Made by a program: the position numbers and the translations under genes
Shown here: piece by piece, positions 26,104 to 33,893 of the stretch
Layout of the letters: every line of letters begins with the position of its first letter
Position numbering within the stretch: position 1 is the first letter of the stretch
Assembly: GCA_009930475.1 (NCBI GenBank)
Contig: RZYC01000016.1
Coordinates: 1 to 61,804 of the forward strand
Length of the DNA: 61,804 nt
Direction: 5' to 3'
Source of the DNA: Spartobacteria bacterium
GTDB taxonomy: Bacteria > Verrucomicrobiota > Kiritimatiellia > RZYC01
Notes under the pieces: generated by a model
Told to the model about the DNA's origin: nothing
The model's database searches: none
Seen by the model: only the letters and a program-made list of their open reading frames with translations

Positions 26104-26770
26104 CGAAATCGAGACGCTGGAAGATGTGCTGTCCGTGGTGCGCGGTGTGGATGTCGGCATGGAGAAGGAGATCGTTCTGGTCGATGATTGTTCAACCGAT
26201 GGAACCCGTGATCTGCTAAAACGACTGCGGGAACAGCATGCTGATCTGCTGGTATGTTATCACTCGATCAATCAGGGCAAGGGCGCCGCATTGCGTACTG
26301 GTTTTAAAGAAGCTACCGGGGATATTATCCTTATTCAGGATGCGGATCTGGAATATGACCCCAAGGAGTATCCGCAGTTGCTGAGTCCCATTACGAGAGG
26401 CAGTGCCGATGTCGTTTTCGGCTCCCGTTTCTTGGGCGGCGGGGCGCATCGCGTGGTTTATTATTGGCATTATATGGGCAATAAACTGCTGACCACCATG
26501 TCGAATATGATGACCGATATGAATTTGACCGACATGGAAGTCTGCTACAAGGTGTTCCGTCGCGAGGTGCTGGATTCCATCGAACTTCGAGAAAACCGGT
26601 TTGGCTTTGAGGTGGAAATTACCGCAAAAGTGTCCCGTGATAAAAAATGGCGCGTGTATGAAGTGCCCATCTCCTACTATGGCCGAACCTATGCCGAAGG
26701 GAAAAAGATCACGTGGCGTGATGGCGTTCGTGCCCTCTGGTGCATTTTTAAATACAAGTTCTCCGGTTGA
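26072..26770 (+). CDS. Family 2 glycosyltransferase, DPM1-like
   Basis: 232 residues. The GT-A fold motifs are visible: S-I-V-I-P-I-Y-N-E at the N-terminus, [19 protein letters not shown] and the metal-binding D-A-D-L-E-Y-D-P. The pattern matches dolichol/undecaprenyl-phosphate mannosyl- or glucosyltransferases that lack C-terminal membrane helices. It should transfer a sugar from a nucleotide donor to a polyprenyl phosphate at the inner face of the membrane. AGAGGA precedes the ATG, inside the end of the VanZ-like gene. Sugar specificity cannot be read from sequence. Confidence 0.88.
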   Translation: MKLSIVIPIYNEIETLEDVLSVVRGVDVGMEKEIVLVDDCSTDGTRDLLKRLREQHADLLVCYHSINQGKGAALRTGFKEATGDIILIQDADLEYDPKEYPQLLSPITRGSADVVFGSRFLGGGAHRVVYYWHYMGNKLLTTMSNMMTDMNLTDMEVCYKVFRREVLDSIELRENRFGFEVEITAKVSRDKKWRVYEVPISYYGRTYAEGKKITWRDGVRALWCIFKYKFSG

Positions 26771-26810
26771 GTGTCCTGATTGGTCGGCAGAGGCGTGTGA
26801 AAAATCTATA

Positions 26811-27057
26811 CCAATGATTGGCGCCACCGACAAAAGTCTTAAAAGTAAAAACCCTTGGAGTGCGGCGACAACGTGTACCCACGGCGGCGCCGCCCTGTTT
26901 AATCTCGATAAGGAGCTTGCGACGCAGCGAGATACGTCGGGAGCCGCCTCCTATCGTCGTTGTCTCCCTATTACAAAGCGGTGCCGCCGCGGGGTACACT
27001 CGTTGTCACCGCACTCCAAACGACTTTTGTCGGAGGTTCCAATGATTGGAACTTTTT
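26811..27057. repeat. Facing pair of REP-like elements between convergent genes
   Basis: This is a long imperfect inverted repeat. The left arm runs from about 26811 to 26905 and the right arm from about 26973 to 27050. Each arm starts at the outer edge with the CCAATNATTGG palindrome, then CCGACAAAAGTC, then a shared block that includes GGAGTGCGG, GACAACG, GTACCC and GGCGGC. The centre (26906-26970) holds smaller hairpins. The outer right end (27035-27057) is a full copy of the palindrome found in rsmD. It fills the gap between the glycosyltransferase and transketolase genes, which converge. Confidence 0.85.
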
Positions 27058-27065
27058 ATCGGTGA

Positions 27066-28040
27066 CTATTTTTTGCGCGCGACGGTCTTTTCGACTTCTT
27101 CGATGATGCGGGCGGCGGTGAGCGCGTATTCCTCGCGGAGGAAATCGACGTTGCCGACCTGTCCGAAACGGTCCATGACGCCGACTTTACCCATGGGGGT
27201 GGGGATGTTTTCGACGAGGATTTCGGCGACTGCTGAAGCGAGTCCGTTGATCACGTTATGATTTTCGGCGGTTACAATGGCACCGGTTTCCTTGGCGGCT
27301 TTGATGATCGCTTCTTTATCAATGGGTTTCAGGGTGAACATATCGAGTACGCGGGCGGAAATGCCTTTTTCTGCCAGTGCATCGGCGGCTTTCAGTGCTT
27401 CGGGAACGAGCACGGCACCCTGAGCGATGATGGTGACATCTTTTCCATCGCGCAGTTGCACGGCTTTACCTATTTCGAAGGTGGAGCCTTCTTCGTAAAT
27501 GCTCATGGGGTTTTTGCGCAGTGTGCGGAAGTAGAAGTTGCCATAGATATCGGCGGTCTGACGCAGGAGGTTCGCGATCTGAACATTGTCGCAGGGATCA
27601 AATACGGTCATTCCGGGAATCAGACGCATGAGGCCGGCATCTTCGAAGGGCATATGTGTTCCGCCGTTATATGCGGCGGTCACTCCGGGATCGGAACCGA
27701 TGATGCGCACGTTCTGCTTGCTGTAGCCAATGGCCAGAAAGACCTGATCGTAGGAGCGGCGTGTAGCAAATGGGCCAAAGGTGTGCACGAAGGGGATTTT
27801 CCCGACAGAAGAAAGTCCTGCCGCCACGCCCATCATGTTGGCTTCCTGAATGCCGCAGTTAATCATGCGTTCGGGAAAGATTTTGGCGACGCCGCCGGTT
27901 CCGATGCATGAGGTCAGATCCGCGTCCAGAATGACGATGTTTTCATTTTCTTTCATCAGTTCCAGCACCGTGCCGGAATAGGCTTTGCGCATTTCCTGCG
28001 CATCAAGTTCGATGGTTGCTTTTGTTGTCTGTTGTGCCAT
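27066..28040 (-). CDS. Transketolase, C-terminal subunit
   Basis: 324 residues from the ATG at 28040, preceded by AAGG eight bases upstream; a GTG at 28049 is less well placed. This is the pyrimidine-binding plus C-terminal half of a transketolase-type enzyme (A-D-L-T-S-C-I-G, then G-I-Q-E-A-N-M-M-G-V-A-A-G-L, then G-A-I-V-T-A-E-N-H). The cofactor-binding half is encoded separately by the next gene upstream, so the active enzyme should be a heterotetramer. The C-terminal domain is like that of DXS and split TKT proteins. It transfers two-carbon units in the non-oxidative pentose phosphate pathway. The start is within ten bases of the partner's stop. Confidence 0.9.
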   Translation of the reverse strand: MAQQTTKATIELDAQEMRKAYSGTVLELMKENENIVILDADLTSCIGTGGVAKIFPERMINCGIQEANMMGVAAGLSSVGKIPFVHTFGPFATRRSYDQVFLAIGYSKQNVRIIGSDPGVTAAYNGGTHMPFEDAGLMRLIPGMTVFDPCDNVQIANLLRQTADIYGNFYFRTLRKNPMSIYEEGSTFEIGKAVQLRDGKDVTIIAQGAVLVPEALKAADALAEKGISARVLDMFTLKPIDKEAIIKAAKETGAIVTAENHNVINGLASAVAEILVENIPTPMGKVGVMDRFGQVGNVDFLREEYALTAARIIEEVEKTVARKK

Positions 28041-28050
28041 GGCGGTCACC

Positions 28051-28902
28051 TTATCCCTTCAGCTCTGCGATTTGTTTTTCAAGCATGATGACCGCTTTGC
28101 CGGCGGCTTCCATTTCGGCTTTTCCCAGTTTGATGCTGTGGTTGGCCATGGTGTCTTCGACGAATTTGAGTCCCTGCCCTTTGATGGTGTCGAGCACGAT
28201 GACGGATGGTTTGCCGGTGACTTTCTTGGCGGCCTCGATGGCTTCGTAGATAGCACCGACGTCGGCTCCATCAACTTTTTGTGCGTGGAAGCCGAAGGAT
28301 TCGAATTTCTGCACAAAACTATGGGGTTCATTGATGTCGCAGGTATACCCGTCGAGCTGCTTCTTGTTGTCATCGACGAAGCAGATCAGGTGATCCAGTT
28401 TGTGATGGGCGGCATACATGAAGCCTTCCCAGCACTGCCCTTCGTTGAGTTCGCCATCGCCAACGACCAGGAACGTGTAATTTTCGCGCTGATCGATTTT
28501 ATTACCGGTGGCAATGCCCATGGATGTGGATACCCCCTGACCGAGCGAGCCGGTGGTCATATCGACGCCGATGGTCTGATTCATATCGCAATGACTGGGC
28601 AGGTGTGTGCCGTTGGCATTCAGTGTCTTGAGGGTTTCCAAGGGAAAATACCCTCTGAGTGCCAAGGTGGCATAAACAGCGGGTCCGGCATGGCCTTTGG
28701 AGCACACCAAATAGTCGCGGTCGGCCCATTTTGGATTTTTGGGATCTACGCGCATTGTTTTTCCATAAAGAACGGCAAGCAGCTCTACTACGGACATGGA
28801 GCCGCCGATGTGACCGAATCCAAGTGTCATGAATTCTTTTAGTGTTTCGAGCCGGATCTGGGCTGCGAAACATTCGAGTTCTCTTCTTGTTTTATTATCC
28901 AT
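28051..28902 (-). CDS. Transketolase, N-terminal subunit
   Basis: 283 residues. It carries the thiamine diphosphate site: G-H-I-G-G-S-M-S-V-V near the N-terminus, K-G-H-A-G-P-A-V-Y, T-G-S-L-G-Q-G and the G-D-G-E-L-N-E-G-Q-x-W-E diphosphate/Mg motif. The length is typical of stand-alone N-terminal subunits of split transketolases in anaerobic bacteria and archaea. AGGA six bases before the ATG. It is first in the two-gene unit with the C-terminal subunit. Its promoter should lie in 28903-29125. Confidence 0.92.
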   Translation of the reverse strand: MDNKTRRELECFAAQIRLETLKEFMTLGFGHIGGSMSVVELLAVLYGKTMRVDPKNPKWADRDYLVCSKGHAGPAVYATLALRGYFPLETLKTLNANGTHLPSHCDMNQTIGVDMTTGSLGQGVSTSMGIATGNKIDQRENYTFLVVGDGELNEGQCWEGFMYAAHHKLDHLICFVDDNKKQLDGYTCDINEPHSFVQKFESFGFHAQKVDGADVGAIYEAIEAAKKVTGKPSVIVLDTIKGQGLKFVEDTMANHSIKLGKAEMEAAGKAVIMLEKQIAELKG

Positions 28903-29042
28903 GATATTTCCTGTATTTTTTTGTTAATCAGGGATGCTGCATCAATCTTGACGATTTTATCATGTCAGGTCTGGTACGATGCGATACCGCGCCGTTTCGT
29001 TTTTTACCGTCTGCCGCACCGGTGTATACGAAATCATGAAAG

Positions 29043-29117
29043 ACGGGATTGTTACGTTATCTCATCCCGTAAATCAATCAGATAGTGGCGGCCTGTTTGA
29101 ACAGGCCGTTTTTCTTT
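29043..29117 (+). terminator. Orphan plus-strand terminator with an upstream hairpin
   Basis: An eight-base stem (GGCCTGTT with AACAGGCC, 29090-29107) with a minimal loop is followed by GTTTTTCTTT, a strong intrinsic terminator for plus-strand transcription. Another hairpin (ACGGGAT with ATCCCGT, 29043-29070) precedes it. No convincing plus-strand gene precedes them: both flanking genes are on the minus strand. A short non-coding RNA ending here is possible. On the minus strand there is no T-tract after the stem. Confidence 0.6.
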
Positions 29118-29125
29118 GCCGCAGC

Positions 29126-30250
29126 CTAACGGAGATTCTGATCAATAAAGCGGTGTATGGCCGCCCGCAGCAGTTCGCGTGACTGTTCGATAGATTCTTT
29201 ATCAGATAATCCATGTGACAAATCATCGACATAGGAGATGTGTGCCGCTCTGGCTTCGTCCGGATCTATGTTCGAGCGTCCGGCGATCACAGCCGTTTTT
29301 GCTCCGGCCAGTTTAGCTGCCCGGGCCACGCCGGAAACGACCTTCCCGTGCAGAGACGTTTTATCAAAAAGACCCTCGCCGGTGATAACCCAGTCGGCGT
29401 GTAACAGCGCATCGGGCAGTCCGCACAGTTCCATAATGGTGTCAACGCCCGGTTCAATGCGCCCGCGCATCATGGCGACAGCTCCGGCACCCATTCCTCC
29501 TGCGGCTCCGCCGCCGGGAATCGTTCCGACATCTTTGTGGGTATATTTTTTGATTTTTACCGTAAGATTTTCCAGTCCTCGCTCCAGAATTTCAATGATT
29601 TCCGGAGTCGCGCCTTTCTGCGGACCAAATACCGCGGCGGCACCTTCGGGCCCCAGCAGCGGGTTGGTCACATCGGTGAGCACAGATATGGGCGGGATCA
29701 ATTGTTTTTTTGGTCGGATAATAGCGGCGATATGCTCCATGGCTTCGCCGCCGCAGGTGACCTCCATGCGGTGTACATCGCGGAAGCGCCAGCCAATAGC
29801 CGATGCGGCACCCACACCGCCATCCACGGTGGCACTGCCGCCAATGGCCAGATAAATGTGTTTGGCACCTTTATCTGCGGCCGCTTTGATCAGCTGGCCC
29901 GTTCCGTAGCTGGTGGTCATCAGCGGGTTGCGCTGTTCTTCCGTGAGCAGGGTCAGACCGCTGGCTTGAGCCATTTCGATGATGGCGACCTGTTTGGAAG
30001 GAATCCAGCCGAACTGCGCTTCCACCGTCATCATCGGCAGCGGGCCCATCACCCTGCATGTGATCAGTTCTGCCCCCGTGGCCTCTTTGAGCGTGGCCAG
30101 TGTTCCTTCTCCTCCATCGGCCATCGGCCGCATAAGTACGTCTAAGTCCGGCAGTTCCTCATAAAATGCCTGAGAAGCAATGTGGCAGGCATCATCTGCC
30201 GACATATTTCCCTTGAAAGAATCAAATGCGAGCACAATTCTGTTGATCAT
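29126..30250 (-). CDS. Glycerate kinase (type I)
   Basis: 374 residues. It phosphorylates glycerate with ATP, feeding lower glycolysis. A-F-D-S-F-K-G at the N-terminus, the P-M-A-D-G-G-E-G-T block, G-S-A-T-V-D-G-G-V-G, G-G-G-A-A-G-G-M-G-A-G and T-G-E-G-x-F-D-x-T-S-x-H-G-K-V are all hallmarks of the GlxK/GarK family. Length is normal. AGAGG lies five bases before the ATG. Whether it forms 2- or 3-phosphoglycerate cannot be told here; the family type I usually makes 2-phosphoglycerate. Confidence 0.94.
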   Translation of the reverse strand: MINRIVLAFDSFKGNMSADDACHIASQAFYEELPDLDVLMRPMADGGEGTLATLKEATGAELITCRVMGPLPMMTVEAQFGWIPSKQVAIIEMAQASGLTLLTEEQRNPLMTTSYGTGQLIKAAADKGAKHIYLAIGGSATVDGGVGAASAIGWRFRDVHRMEVTCGGEAMEHIAAIIRPKKQLIPPISVLTDVTNPLLGPEGAAAVFGPQKGATPEIIEILERGLENLTVKIKKYTHKDVGTIPGGGAAGGMGAGAVAMMRGRIEPGVDTIMELCGLPDALLHADWVITGEGLFDKTSLHGKVVSGVARAAKLAGAKTAVIAGRSNIDPDEARAAHISYVDDLSHGLSDKESIEQSRELLRAAIHRFIDQNLR

Positions 30251-30326
30251 TATAACCTCTTATAGTTCAAATACGGCGTAATGCTACTGCATACGACCTA
30301 ATGTGAATAGATGAAAAAAGAAAAAA

Positions 30327-32249
30327 ATGATCGAATTTAGAAATGTAAGTAAACATTTTGGCACACAGCAGGTGCTGGATGGGGCGTCGTTCCGCATTAA
30401 TGAAGCCGAAAGGATCGGTATTACCGGCCCTAACGGTTCGGGCAAAAGTACTTTATTTGGACTGATTTGCGGCGATATCGAGGCCGATCAGGGAGATGTC
30501 TGGCTACAGGCGAGGCTGCGTATCGGACACCTTCGCCAGCAGCTGAATGCCCATGATCAGAATCGATCCCTGCTAACCTATGTCTGTGATACCATGCCTG
30601 AATTAAAGGCGATCCGCCTGCGAATTCATGAAGTGGAGCATGCGCTACCGGAAGCGGATGAGGAGTCCAAGGCCACGTTGTTGAATGAATTGGGACAGTT
30701 GCAGACCCATTTGGAACATCTCGGAGCCTATGATTTGCAGACACGCGCGGAGACGACCCTGTGTGGTTTGGGATTCAATGCATCGGAACTGGAAAGCCCG
30801 TTTACGACGTTCAGCGGCGGATGGCAAATGCGTGCGGAACTTGCCCGCGTTTTGATTTCAGAGCCGGATGTGCTGCTGCTCGATGAACCGTCAAACTATC
30901 TTGATATTCCTGCTGTGGAATGGCTTCAAAAGTTTATTCGCGCTTTTCAGGGAACCTTGCTGCTGATTTCGCATGATCGCTACCTGCTGGAAACCTTGAC
31001 GAACGTGACGCTGGAAATGGCCGGCGGCCGTGTGACCCGTTATCCGGGAAATTATTCGTATTACCGTCGTGAACGAACGGCCCGGGCCGAGCAGCTGCAG
31101 GCGGCGGCAAGGAATCAGGCGCAAAAACGGGAACATCTCGAACGCTTTGTCGAACGTTTCCGTTCCAAGGCGACCAAGGCCACACAGGTGCAGAGCCGCA
31201 TTAAAATGCTCGAACGAATGGATGATATCGATATGCAGCCGGAGACCCCTGCGTTTTCCGGTCTACGACTGCCCGCCCCGCCGGACAGCGGAACGGAATC
31301 GCTGGCCTTTCATGGCGTGTGTTTCGGATACCCGGAACAGGAGAGGCCGCTGTTTGAAGGTCTGGATTTCAGCATGCAGCGTGGTGATAAAGTGGCACTG
31401 ATCGGATACAACGGGATGGGTAAAACCACGCTGATGCGGCTGATGGCCGGAAAATTGGAACCATCCGGAGGCAAACGCCGTCTGGGACATCATGTGGTCA
31501 TCGGGTATCAGTCCCAGGAATTTGCCGAAACCATGCCGCCGGAACGCTCGCTCTTTAATGTGATCAAAGACGCCCATGCCGCCATTAGCGATGCCGATGC
31601 ACGCGGACTGCTCGGCAGTTTTGGCTTTGGCGGTGATGCCGTTCATAAAACCGTGGCGGTATTGAGCGGCGGAGAAAAGATTCGGCTGGCCTTTGCCCGC
31701 ATTTTTGCCAATCCGCCCAATATGCTGCTGCTTGATGAACCGACGACCCATTTAGATATCGATTCACGGCGGGCTCTGGAAAAAGCCTTGTCCGCATATG
31801 CAGGAACCGTGTGCATCGTGAGTCATGATATTGAATTTATCCGTCACGTAGCGACCCAGATTCTATCCCTCACAGAGGAGGGGCTGGAGCGGTATTGCGG
31901 AGGTTACGATTATTATCGTGAAAAAAGCGGACAATCCGGCTTTTCCTCCGGCGGCGCAGCCGATGCAGATACTTTGCAGCGCAAAGAGCAGCGCAAAGAG
32001 CGGGGGCGTCAGCGGGAGGCCGACAAAGCCCGTCTGCGGACATTGAATAAAGCCGTCAACCAGGCAGAAAAGATGATCGAGAAACTGGAGACCGAACGTG
32101 ATACGCTCGTAGAACAGCTTTCCAGCGGCGAAGAGGTTGATTATGCTACGCTCAATAAAAGACTTGCCGACATTCAACAGGAGCTTGAAAAGCAAAATGA
32201 TGTATGGGAAAAAAGCGCATTAGAACTGGAAACCATTGAGGTGTATTGA
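30327..32249 (+). CDS. ABC-F family ATPase
   Basis: 640 residues with two nucleotide-binding domains and no membrane segments, as in ABC-F translation factors (Uup, EttA, YheS). First domain: G-P-N-G-S-G-K-S-T, signature F-S-G-G-W-Q-M-R, Walker B L-L-L-D-E-P-S-N-Y-L-D. Second domain: G-Y-N-G-M-G-K-T-T, L-S-G-G-E-K-I-R, L-L-L-D-E-P-T-T-H-L-D. The linker between domains is basic and helical (P-site tRNA interaction motif position), and the last 100 residues form a charged coiled coil. Length and domain layout resemble YheS/ABCF3. It likely acts on the ribosome; an antibiotic-protection role cannot be excluded. It is followed by a dnaJ-like gene 39 bases downstream. Confidence 0.92.
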   Translation: MIEFRNVSKHFGTQQVLDGASFRINEAERIGITGPNGSGKSTLFGLICGDIEADQGDVWLQARLRIGHLRQQLNAHDQNRSLLTYVCDTMPELKAIRLRIHEVEHALPEADEESKATLLNELGQLQTHLEHLGAYDLQTRAETTLCGLGFNASELESPFTTFSGGWQMRAELARVLISEPDVLLLDEPSNYLDIPAVEWLQKFIRAFQGTLLLISHDRYLLETLTNVTLEMAGGRVTRYPGNYSYYRRERTARAEQLQAAARNQAQKREHLERFVERFRSKATKATQVQSRIKMLERMDDIDMQPETPAFSGLRLPAPPDSGTESLAFHGVCFGYPEQERPLFEGLDFSMQRGDKVALIGYNGMGKTTLMRLMAGKLEPSGGKRRLGHHVVIGYQSQEFAETMPPERSLFNVIKDAHAAISDADARGLLGSFGFGGDAVHKTVAVLSGGEKIRLAFARIFANPPNMLLLDEPTTHLDIDSRRALEKALSAYAGTVCIVSHDIEFIRHVATQILSLTEEGLERYCGGYDYYREKSGQSGFSSGGAADADTLQRKEQRKERGRQREADKARLRTLNKAVNQAEKMIEKLETERDTLVEQLSSGEEVDYATLNKRLADIQQELEKQNDVWEKSALELETIEVY

Positions 32250-32288
32250 TACATTGTTCCGATTAAAAACTATTGTATAGGGGACGGA

Positions 32289-33269
32289 ATGGACTTTAAA
32301 GACTACTATGCCGCATTGGGCGTCTCCAAGACAGCCAGTGCTGATGAAATTAAAAAGACCTACAGAACACAGGCACGTAAATATCATCCCGATATCAATC
32401 ATGCCCCTGAAGCAGAAAAAAAGTTTAAAGAGATCAGTGAAGCCTATGAAGTGCTTTCCGATCCTGAAAAGCGCAAAAAATACGATCAGCTGGGAGCGGA
32501 TTGGAAAGCCGGCAGACAATGGCAGCCGCCTCCCGGGGGACGTGGCAGCGGCAGAAGCTATACCTATCGCTCCGGCGGCGGCTCTTCCGACCCTTTTTCA
32601 GGGGACGATATGGGAGGCTTCAGCGACTTTTTTGAAAGCATTTTTGGCGGAATGGGCGGTCAGAGTCAGGGGCGTCCCCGCGCGCGTCAGACTTGGAGAC
32701 GCAAAGGCAGTGATCATGAAGCCGATATGGAAATCACTCTAGAAGAGGCTGTTAACGGCATCACGCGTCCCATTTCCCTCCAGAAAACCGACGTCAATGC
32801 CCATGGCCAGCCGCAACAGCAGAATGTCACACTGAATGTCACGATTCCACCGGGGACGGGACAGAACAGCCGTATACGTCTGGCACAGCAGGGCGGTGCC
32901 GGAAGCGGCGGTGCACCAAGCGGAGATCTCTATCTGCATGTGATTATTAAGCATCATAACCGATTCAAACTGAATGGTCGTAATCTACACGCAGATCTTT
33001 GCGTTACCCCTTGGGAGGCGGCACTGGGTGCAAAAATCAATTTCAAAACGATTCGGGGAAGAACCATGGTTGTGACGCTGCCGCCCGGAACATCCAGCGG
33101 CAGCCAGATGCGTTTCAAAGGGCAGGGGATGTCTGCCAGCGGGACGAAGCATGCAGGCGATCTTCTGCTGACCATTCGCATTATGATCCCGAAAAAACTG
33201 ACCGACGCCGAAACACGGCTGTTCAAACAGCTGGCGGAGCAATCCTCCTTCGATCCGCGTAAGGAGTGA
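32289..33269 (+). CDS. CbpA-type DnaJ co-chaperone
   Basis: 326 residues. The J-domain occupies residues 1-68 with the H-P-D motif (K-Y-H-P-D-I-N-H) and the K-F-K-E-I-S-E-A-Y-E-V-L-S-D helix. A Gly/Ser/Phe-rich linker follows to about residue 130. The C-terminal part has two DnaJ_C substrate-binding folds, and there is no CxxCxGxG zinc domain. This is the type II/CbpA architecture, which stimulates DnaK ATPase and, in E. coli, can bind curved DNA. AGGGGA precedes the ATG. It probably shares a transcript with the upstream ABC-F gene and the downstream lipoprotein gene. Confidence 0.92.
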   Translation: MDFKDYYAALGVSKTASADEIKKTYRTQARKYHPDINHAPEAEKKFKEISEAYEVLSDPEKRKKYDQLGADWKAGRQWQPPPGGRGSGRSYTYRSGGGSSDPFSGDDMGGFSDFFESIFGGMGGQSQGRPRARQTWRRKGSDHEADMEITLEEAVNGITRPISLQKTDVNAHGQPQQQNVTLNVTIPPGTGQNSRIRLAQQGGAGSGGAPSGDLYLHVIIKHHNRFKLNGRNLHADLCVTPWEAALGAKINFKTIRGRTMVVTLPPGTSSGSQMRFKGQGMSASGTKHAGDLLLTIRIMIPKKLTDAETRLFKQLAEQSSFDPRKE

Positions 33270-33288
33270 CATTCCGAAGGAACAGCGC

Positions 33289-33858
33289 ATGTTTAAATCC
33301 GTTACCATTTTCGTGCTCTTGATCGGACTGGGTCTCGCGGGATGCGGCAAAAAAGAGGAACCGGCGGTTACCCCTGAAATCGCTGCCGTTCCCGCAAAAC
33401 CTACCGTTTCGCCTAAAATTATGGCGCGAATTCACTCGCTGGTGGGAACCAGTCTGATTAATCGCCTCGGCGAACCGGTATCACCAGAGGTGCTTGCGGG
33501 TAAAAAGATCGGGTTGTATTTTTCTGCCGACTGGAGTCCGCCCTGCCGGTATTTCACTCCCCGTCTGATTGACTTTTATGAAAAAATGCGGATCCGTCAT
33601 GAGGCGTTTGAAGTCGTGTTGGTTCCACGAGACCATTCTGCACAAGACCAGATGATTTACATGCGCTCGATGAAAATACCTTGGCCCGCCATTCCCTACA
33701 GCGATCAATCACTTATTAATAAATTGATCCTCAATTACAGCGTGAATCAGACGGGCATTCCGCTCCTGGTTATCATCGATGCCGACGGGACGCTCATTAC
33801 AACAGAGGGGCGTTCCGAAATCATGCGCAAAGAACTGGATGCCTACGACGCATGGTAA
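33289..33858 (+). CDS. Thioredoxin-like lipoprotein (nucleoredoxin/tryparedoxin type) with WSPPC site
   Basis: 189 residues. A lipoprotein signal with lipobox G-L-A-G-C directs it to the envelope. A linker rich in Pro and Ala runs to about residue 45. The thioredoxin-like domain follows, with Y-F-S-A-D-W-S-P-P-C-R-x-F-T-P-R-L at the active site and a cis-Pro strand G-I-P-L-L-V-I-I-D-A-D-G. The sequence matches nucleoredoxin/tryparedoxin-like proteins, which normally have W-C-P-P-C. Here the first Cys, the usual nucleophile, is Ser, so classical dithiol-disulfide exchange should be lost or altered. AAGGA lies seven bases upstream of the ATG. It converges on the GTPase gene. Confidence 0.8.
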   Translation: MFKSVTIFVLLIGLGLAGCGKKEEPAVTPEIAAVPAKPTVSPKIMARIHSLVGTSLINRLGEPVSPEVLAGKKIGLYFSADWSPPCRYFTPRLIDFYEKMRIRHEAFEVVLVPRDHSAQDQMIYMRSMKIPWPAIPYSDQSLINKLILNYSVNQTGIPLLVIIDADGTLITTEGRSEIMRKELDAYDAW

Positions 33859-33893
33859 CGATGCGATGGCGTCGCACGCAGCTCCTGCCGAGG

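Noticed and set aside
27258-28842. Plus-strand frames opposite both transketolase subunits
   Set aside because: They are antisense to well-supported enzymes and show no domain; the minus-strand proteins have complete catalytic motifs.
28979-29182. 67-codon plus-strand frame in the transketolase/glycerate kinase gap
   Set aside because: The frame runs through a strong terminator stem and into the end of the glycerate kinase gene. No ribosome site was seen. A non-coding transcript is more plausible.
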